Assembly (NCBI RefSeq): GCF_900103265.1 | Contig: NZ_FMWX01000008.1 | Coordinates: 62,001 to 126,000, forward strand | Length of the DNA: 64,000 bases | Origin: Sphingomonas sp. NFR15 | GTDB lineage: Bacteria > Pseudomonadota > Alphaproteobacteria > Sphingomonadales > Sphingomonadaceae | Direction: 5' to 3' | Shown here: piece by piece, positions 59,573-64,000 of the stretch | Position numbering within the stretch: position 1 is the stretch's first letter | Layout of the letters: every line of letters starts with the position of its first letter | Translations under genes and position numbers: made by a program | Notes under the pieces: generated by a model | Database searches by the model: none | What the model saw: only the letters and a program-made list of their open reading frames with translations | Told to the model about the DNA's origin: nothing

Positions 59573-60871
59573 TCACTCCGAGACAGGCAACTCAACGGTG
59601 ATCACTGCCCCCGAACGGTCGGTCCGGTTGGCGGCGCTTATGCTGCCACCATGCGCCTCGACGATCGACCTGCAAATGCTCAGGCCGAGCCCAAGCCCAT
59701 CGGACTTCGTCGAAAAGAAGCTGTCGAAGACCTGCGGCAAGTCCTCCTCCGCCATTCCCGGTCCGTTGTCCCTGACCTCCAGCACGATGCATCGACCGTC
59801 GCGACGCGCGTTCACGCTGATGGTCGGCATCCCGGTTTCATGGTCGCGCAGCGCCTGGGTGGCGTTCATCAGCAGATTGACGAGCAGCTGCTGGATCTGG
59901 ACGCGGTCCACGACGACCACCAGGTCCTCGTCTTCGATGCCGTATGACAATGCGATCGAGGTCCGCTCGAACTCGTGCCGCACGAACCCGACCGAATCCT
60001 GAACGAGTTCGCCAATGGTGACCGGGGTGGCTGTTCCGGGCCTCCTGGCGGCCATGCCCCTCACCCGATCTATGATCTCGCTGGCCCTGACGGTCTGTGC
60101 AGCCACCCGTCCACATGCGCGCTTGGCAGCATCCACGTTCGGCTCAGGGAGATTCAGGTAGTTCAGTGCCGCCTGGACGCTCGTTCCGATCGTTGCGAGG
60201 GCCTGGCCGAGTTCATGGGCTATCGATGCCGACATCTCGCCCAGAGTCGAGATGCGCGAGACATGCGCGAGCTCATCGCGGAGCACATTCGTCATGGCCC
60301 GCTGACGCTGCTCGGCCGAGTTGTCGATGAACCCTGCCAGCCAAACCCCGTCCGACGCCCCAGGGACCCGCATGACGACGCAGAACAGGGATTCGAATGT
60401 CGACCCGTCGAGACGGTGGTTGGTCGCCTGCTGCTGGAAAGCCGTCTGTCCCTGCAGATACGCGTCGGCGACACTCTGAAGCGCGGTGCAGTCCTTGCTG
60501 AAGAAACGATTGGTCGTCTGGCCGATGAAATCGGCCTTCGAGCTGCCCCCAAAGACCCGAACGCCGGTCTCGTTGATGTCCAGGATGGTGGCACCGCTCC
60601 GGATGATTGCAGCGTCCTCGGGCGACATGGACAGATGGGCGACGAGGTTCGTGACCCCATCCGCTCCCAACTCCCGGCAGCGCTGCATGCGCTTGCGGGC
60701 ATCGACCACGACGAACGAGATCGAGGAGACCTGCATGAACACGCGATACCAAGTGTCGCTCCAGTCGCTCTCAACGATGGGCACCACCTGCAGTATCCCA
60801 GGCGAACCCGCGATCTGCACCAGATCCGAAGCGGCGTCGGCATCTTCGATACGAGAAAGGTCAGTCGCCAC
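59573..60871 (-). CDS. Soluble PAS sensor histidine kinase
   Basis: The roughly 432-residue protein has an N-terminal helical stretch with GADGVTNLVAHLSMSPEDAAIIRSGATILDINETGVRVFGG, opening a PAS domain (to about 185). A FixL-like HisKA carries His219 in SASIAHELGQALATIGTSVQAALNYL, and HATPase has NLLMNATQAL, DNGPGM and GLGLGLSICRSIV. The frame is open to 60934, but the GTG at 60871 has GGAGG at 7 bp. It shares the helical/PAS module and H-box with the kinases at 36075 and 48080. No palindrome lies upstream. Confidence 0.88.
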   Translation of the reverse strand: MATDLSRIEDADAASDLVQIAGSPGILQVVPIVESDWSDTWYRVFMQVSSISFVVVDARKRMQRCRELGADGVTNLVAHLSMSPEDAAIIRSGATILDINETGVRVFGGSSKADFIGQTTNRFFSKDCTALQSVADAYLQGQTAFQQQATNHRLDGSTFESLFCVVMRVPGASDGVWLAGFIDNSAEQRQRAMTNVLRDELAHVSRISTLGEMSASIAHELGQALATIGTSVQAALNYLNLPEPNVDAAKRACGRVAAQTVRASEIIDRVRGMAARRPGTATPVTIGELVQDSVGFVRHEFERTSIALSYGIEDEDLVVVVDRVQIQQLLVNLLMNATQALRDHETGMPTISVNARRDGRCIVLEVRDNGPGMAEEDLPQVFDSFFSTKSDGLGLGLSICRSIVEAHGGSISAANRTDRSGAVITVELPVSE

Positions 60872-61006
60872 GCACAGGCCTCCAATCCGGCGCCCACCGG
60901 AGAAATATTCCCGTCCGGGAGGAGTTAAATACACCTCGTCGCGCGGCGTTGAAAACAGGGTCGGGCGGCACGACTGCTGATGACGACCAAACAGCGGCCG
61001 CCTTCG

Positions 61007-61261
61007 CTAGAGTAGTAGAATTCCCCGCTGCGACGCAACGGTGATGGCATGGGTCCGATCCGCGACGCCGAGCTTCAGGAAGATGCTCTTCAGGTGCGCC
61101 TTGACCGTCTCCTCCGACACGCCAAGCTCGTGGGCGACCTGCTTGTTCGCCCGGCCAAACGCGATAAGCCTCAGCACCGCGATCTCCCGGTCGCTCAGCG
61201 GGTCGTCGATCACGTGACGCGCGATCTCGTCGGCGATCTCACGATGGATGTGCCGCACCAT
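61007..61261 (-). pseudogene. LuxR-type HTH, C-terminal remnant of a NarL-family regulator
   Basis: The 84 residues are the linker and HTH of a NarL/LuxR response regulator: DDPLSDREIAVLRLIAFGRANKQVAHELGVSEETVKAHLKSIFLKLGVADRTHAITVASQRGIL. The receiver domain is missing; upstream codons in this frame do not encode it. The preceding gene fragment ends 28 bp away. It looks like the tail of a truncated regulator, though free-standing HTH proteins of this size (GerE-like) do exist and a functional role cannot be excluded. Confidence 0.65.
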
Positions 61262-61289
61262 CGCGACTCTCGACCATCGAGGTAACGGT

Positions 61290-61682
61290 TCACAACACCT
61301 CCATCTGCGGCAGGAGATGCATCATGCCGCCACGGTAGTAGGCGAAGCGTCGACTCTGGAGATAGAAGACCCAGACGTCGCCCGACCGGAGAGCCAGAGC
61401 CTCCCGGGGCTTGCCGAAGGGCGCACCGGGAACCGGGGGCGACGGGATGGTATCGAAGGAGGTGCCATCGAGCCGAAACACGCCGTTCTCACCGCTCACC
61501 CAGAGGAAGCCCCGGGGATCCTGCGTTACGCTCGTGAGTTGGGTCGGTGCGCCCTCGTCGGGCGTCCAGCGCACATGTCTGTAGCTTCGAAACCCGTTCT
61601 GGTCGTCGAGTGACATTGCAGGGGCGGAAAGTCCAAAGACCCCGATAAACCACGCAACTCTGATCAGTGGGCTAAGGCGCAA
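61290..61682 (-). pseudogene. N-terminal fragment of a Reg_prop (propeller) sensor kinase
   Basis: The 130-residue frame begins with a signal peptide (IRVAWFIGVFGLSAPAMS). It then shows two-component-propeller repeats: WTPDEGAPTQLTSVTQDPRGFLWVSGENGVFRLDGTSFD. Complete proteins of this kind run to 700-1000 residues with many repeats, a Y_Y_Y domain, a membrane helix and a kinase. Here it stops after MEVL, and the tail of a LuxR regulator follows. An internal deletion joining a kinase gene and its regulator gene explains both fragments. Probable TTG start at 61682. Confidence 0.65.
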
Positions 61683-61779
61683 GTGTCAGGTTTCCGGGAA
61701 AGCGTTGCCCCCGCATCCTGCCCCAGAAGAGGATCAGGTCGCCATCCTCAATCGAGGGGGCGCGCGCAATCCCGAGAAC

Positions 61780-61804
61780 GGGTGCCGCCCCGGGGGCGGC
61801 ACCC
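61780..61804 (-). terminator. Hairpin terminator, 11-bp stem
   Basis: GGGTGCCGCCC and its exact complement surround the loop CGG, starting 17 bp after the stop of the MDR reductase at 61822. Confidence 0.75.
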
Positions 61805-61821
61805 TCAACGTCATCGCCTCT

Positions 61822-62835
61822 TCAGAAGCCCTCGATGACCGTCTTGCCGATCGCCTTCCCGCTCTCGGCGACCCGATGTGCTTCGGCGATGGCTTCAGCA
61901 TTTATCGGCGACAGCCGCTGCACCAGTGTCGACTTCAATTCACCTGCGTCCAGCATGTCCGAAATCTCTTCGAGCATGTCGTGCTGCGCGATCATGTCGC
62001 TGGTCCGGAACATCGGACGCGTGAACATGAACTCGAGCGAGACCGAGATCGACTTGCGCTTCAGCGGCATGATGTCGAACTGGGCGGGGTCGTCGATGAA
62101 CACGACGTGCCCCTGCGGCGCGACGATCTTCGGAAAGATCGGCAGGTAGCGGTCACTCGCGGACAGTCCGGCCACGTAGTCCACGGTCGGGTGACCGATC
62201 CGCACCAGTTCCTCGTCGATCGGCTTGTGATGGTCGATGACATGGTGCGCGCCCATCTTCGCAGCCCAGTCGATGGTCTCCTCCCGCGACGCCGTCGCGA
62301 TGACCGTGAGCCCGGTCAACCGCCGCGCCATCTGGATCAGGATCGATCCGACCCCGCCTGCGCCGTTGATGATCAGCAGGGAACCTCCCCCATTCTCGCC
62401 TCCGCGCGGTAGCCGGAGGCGATCGAACAGCAGCTCCCAGGCTGTGATGGCCGTCAGCGGCATCGCCGCAGCCTCGGCCCAGTCCAACGAGGCGGGCTTG
62501 CGACCCACGATCCGCTCGTCGACCGCATGCAATTCGGAGTTCGTGCCCGGCCGCGTAATGTCGCCCGCGTAGAACACCTCGTCTCCGACCTTGAAGAGGG
62601 AGACCTCGGAACCGACCGCCTCAACCAACCCGGCTGCGTCAAATCCGAGGATCTTGGGCCCTGCGTCCGCAGCCGACGGAAAGACGCGCGCCTTCACATC
62701 GACCGGATTGACGGAGACCGCCTTGATCCGAACGATCAGATCCCGGGGCCCGGCCACTGGTTCCGGCACGTCCATATCCACCAAGGTGCCGCCTCCCGCG
62801 ACCGCACCGTCCTTCTTGAAGCCCACCGCCTTCAT
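61822..62835 (-). CDS. Zinc-binding alcohol dehydrogenase family / quinone oxidoreductase-like protein
   Basis: The 337-residue MDR protein shows SVNPVDVKARVF, GFDAAGLVEAVGSEVSLFKVGDEVFYAGD, and the cofactor loop INGAGGVGSILIQMARRLTG. Its layout (MKAVGFKK... PRDLIVRIKAVSVNPVD) is that of the zinc-binding dehydrogenase subfamily of NADPH-dependent quinone/enone reductases. Its ATG overlaps the stop of the upstream small gene as ATGA, so the pair is co-translated. A perfect hairpin follows. Confidence 0.87.
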   Translation of the reverse strand: MKAVGFKKDGAVAGGGTLVDMDVPEPVAGPRDLIVRIKAVSVNPVDVKARVFPSAADAGPKILGFDAAGLVEAVGSEVSLFKVGDEVFYAGDITRPGTNSELHAVDERIVGRKPASLDWAEAAAMPLTAITAWELLFDRLRLPRGGENGGGSLLIINGAGGVGSILIQMARRLTGLTVIATASREETIDWAAKMGAHHVIDHHKPIDEELVRIGHPTVDYVAGLSASDRYLPIFPKIVAPQGHVVFIDDPAQFDIMPLKRKSISVSLEFMFTRPMFRTSDMIAQHDMLEEISDMLDAGELKSTLVQRLSPINAEAIAEAHRVAESGKAIGKTVIEGF

Positions 62836-63251
62836 GCATGCATCTCCCTGTTATCGACTTTCGTTGCGAAACCCCGCGGATCGCGTGAAGGAGCGCTGCG
62901 CATAGACCGGGCATGATGCCCCGCGACGCACTCCGCCTCCTGAAACACGCTTTCGATCAACGCTCCGAGCTGTTCCTCCGTCCACCCGGCAATGAGGAAG
63001 GCGCCGACTTCGGCGCTTGGCATCCCCCAGCCGCAGCGGGCCGCCATCTGAGCGGTTCTACGAAGGGTTTCCAGGCAGCCCGCCCCGCCGGCCTCAAGCT
63101 CCAGCAGCCGCCTCCCCATGGAACTGCAGGCCAACGGCCGCGTATCGTCGCCCGTCCCCATGGCGATGACGAGCCACTCGAGCGGTGAGAAACAGCCTCC
63201 GAAGCACGCATCGACCGATGCGGCGGCTTTGATCCCGTTCTCGATCAGCAT
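62832..63251 (-). CDS. Small conserved protein of unknown function
   Basis: The 139-residue frame (MLIENGIKAAASVDACFGGCFSPLEWLVIAMGTGDD... PSAEVGAFLIAGWTEEQLGALIESVF) is coupled by ATGA to the MDR reductase, which argues that it is translated. It is mainly helical with several cysteines (DACFGGCFS). I do not recognise the family. The frame extends to 63365, but the ATG at 63251 has GGAG at 7 bp. A degenerate CCATACC-type site lies 90 bp upstream. Confidence 0.6.
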   Translation of the reverse strand: MLIENGIKAAASVDACFGGCFSPLEWLVIAMGTGDDTRPLACSSMGRRLLELEAGGAGCLETLRRTAQMAARCGWGMPSAEVGAFLIAGWTEEQLGALIESVFQEAECVAGHHARSMRSAPSRDPRGFATKVDNREMHA

Positions 63252-63340
63252 TTCTGCGCTCCAGTGGAAAGACCGTTCGACGGCGATTCCATCGTGCCCC
63301 GCGCAGCGCCCACCGAACATCGTACCGAAGGCGGGACGAC

Positions 63341-63356
63341 GCCTACCAAAGTATGG
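63341..63356. promoter_or_regulatory. CCATACC-type palindrome, right end of cluster
   Basis: GCCTACC-AA-AGTATGG matches 11 of 14 arm positions. It lies 90 bp upstream of the minus-strand gene at 63251 and 116 bp upstream of the plus-strand small gene at 63472. Confidence 0.45.
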
Positions 63357-63471
63357 CTGTGGCACTTCGTTTCGGCCGATCGCGCTGCGTCAGGTCCCGC
63401 ACATATCAACGCGCAGGTGACGCCGTTGGCGCGTCTGCGGGATAGTCGCCGTCCTGAAATGGAGAGTGAAG

Positions 63472-63639
63472 ATGGGATCCGAGATCAATTCAGAGCTGCC
63501 TGCCGAGAAGCCGGAAAGGGACGAAGCGCTGGATTAGGCCGTGGAGGAGACGTTCCCGACCAGCGACCCCATCCAGCTCAGCGCGCACGTGGATCGGGCT
63601 CGGGCCCGTCGCTCCCCACCGCGCGGGCGTCGAACTTAG
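63472..63639 (+). pseudogene. Small acidic stress-type protein gene with internal TAG
   Basis: ATG at 63472, behind a GGAG, encodes MGSEINSELPAEKPERDEALD, then TAG at 63535. The frame then continues AVEETFPTSDPIQLSAHVD and more to a second TAG at 63637. The joined product (about 55 residues, DEALDxAVEETFPTSDP) matches a small alphaproteobacterial protein type with the core DEALDEALEETFPASDP; this is recalled, not searched. One change from GAG (Glu) to TAG would explain the interruption. It is too short for routine gene calling. Confidence 0.6.
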
Positions 63640-63657
63640 GATGGCATGAATGGAAAA

Positions 63658-63688
63658 GGGCGAGGCCGTGCAGAAGACGGCCCCGCCC
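63658..63688 (-). terminator. Rho-independent terminator of the aldo/keto reductase gene
   Basis: On the minus strand a 12-base stem (GGGCGGGGCCGT with ACGGCCTCGCCC, one G-T pair) and a seven-base loop are followed by TTTT. It starts 14 bp after the stop at 63703. Confidence 0.85.
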
Positions 63689-63702
63689 CGCGCTCGCACC
63701 GC

Positions 63703-64000
63703 TCAGCGGTCGCCGCCGGCCTGATCCAGCTGTTCGAATTCCTCATCCGTCAGAGCGATGTCCATCGCGCGGACGTTCTCCTCGAGGTGGGCGACCGAAG
63801 TCGTGCCGGGGATCGGCAGAATGACCGGGCTCCTCCGGAGAAGCCAGGCAATTGCGATCTGACCGGCGGTCGCATCGTGCCGAGCCGCGATAATCTCCAG
63901 CACCGAACCCGCTTCCGTCAGCCTTCCGGCCGCCAGCGGGAACCATGGAATGAAGCCGATATGGTGCGCCTCGCAGTAGTCGACGATCGTCTCGCTCGCG
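63703..64000 (-). CDS. Aldo/keto reductase, C-terminal part (5' end outside window)
   Basis: The frame is open to the right edge. The visible 98 residues include [19 protein letters not shown] and [47 protein letters not shown], the strand-8 and NADPH-binding region (IPGTTSxxHLxEN) of the aldo/keto reductase family. These are (alpha/beta)8-barrel NADPH-dependent carbonyl reductases. The catalytic Asp-Tyr-Lys-His tetrad lies outside the window. A well-formed terminator follows. Confidence 0.9.
   Translation of the reverse strand, partial: ASETIVDYCEAHHIGFIPWFPLAAGRLTEAGSVLEIIAARHDATAGQIAIAWLLRRSPVILPIPGTTSVAHLEENVRAMDIALTDEEFEQLDQAGGDR

Noticed and set aside
1..64000. CRISPR arrays, rRNA or tRNA genes and replication origins.
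   Set aside because: No regularly spaced repeats, recognisable rRNA segments, tRNA cloverleaf or origin-type iteron clusters were seen by reading; a covariance-model scan was not possible.

Overview
The window looks like a high-GC alphaproteobacterial chromosome or large replicon, most likely Sphingomonadales (Sphingomonas-like). This is inferred from gene content: a TonB-dependent receptor beside a kinase, many soluble PAS/GAF/HWE histidine kinases, a LOV kinase, and many small oxidoreductase units. No rRNA, tRNA or CRISPR array was seen. Both ends are cut: a helicase-like C-terminus on the left and an aldo/keto reductase on the right.

Region 1 (1-27 kb) is a mosaic of small, self-contained oxidation/detoxification units, most beside their own regulator. 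They are: LysR + MDR reductase + hydrolase; EamA exporter, saccharopine-dehydrogenase-like reductase and LysR; MerR with a divergent SDR; TetR with a divergent MBL hydrolase and FAD monooxygenase; LysR with an epimerase-SDR-DoxX operon; MBL hydrolase, retropepsin-like protease and hydrolase; LysR with a divergent NmrA-like SDR. Several intergenic regions hold clear palindromic operators. A large GAF/PAS hybrid kinase sits at 13-17 kb. Gene fragments (REC at 12.9 kb, AraC at 22.4 kb) show past turnover.

Region 2 (27.4-33 kb) is a mobile junction. An IS3-family element (27418-28642) cuts off an HWE histidine kinase. Next come a LOV-domain hybrid kinase (putative blue-light sensor) and a tyrosine recombinase with a 13-9-13 bp dyad beside it.

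Region 3 (33-63.5 kb) is the most interesting part. It holds six soluble histidine kinases, two stand-alone receiver proteins, a MEDS-domain protein, a TonB receptor translationally coupled to a kinase, and a tripartite MFS-HlyD-OMF efflux pump. It also holds stress functions (WrbA, Dps, OsmC, a cyclic-nucleotide-binding/thioredoxin-reductase-like fusion), a K+/H+ antiporter, two paralogous proteins of unknown function, hydrolases and an MDR reductase. Eleven intergenic or near-start sites carry variants of one 7-2-7 palindrome, CCATACC-NN-GGTATGG, mostly 70-170 bp upstream of these genes. I infer one regulon controlled by an unidentified dimeric NarL/FixJ-type regulator. No full-length output regulator is present in the window; only a truncated LuxR-type HTH remains at 61 kb. 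Decayed genes (46.6-47.0, 61.0-61.7 and 63.5 kb) show that the cluster has been reshuffled.
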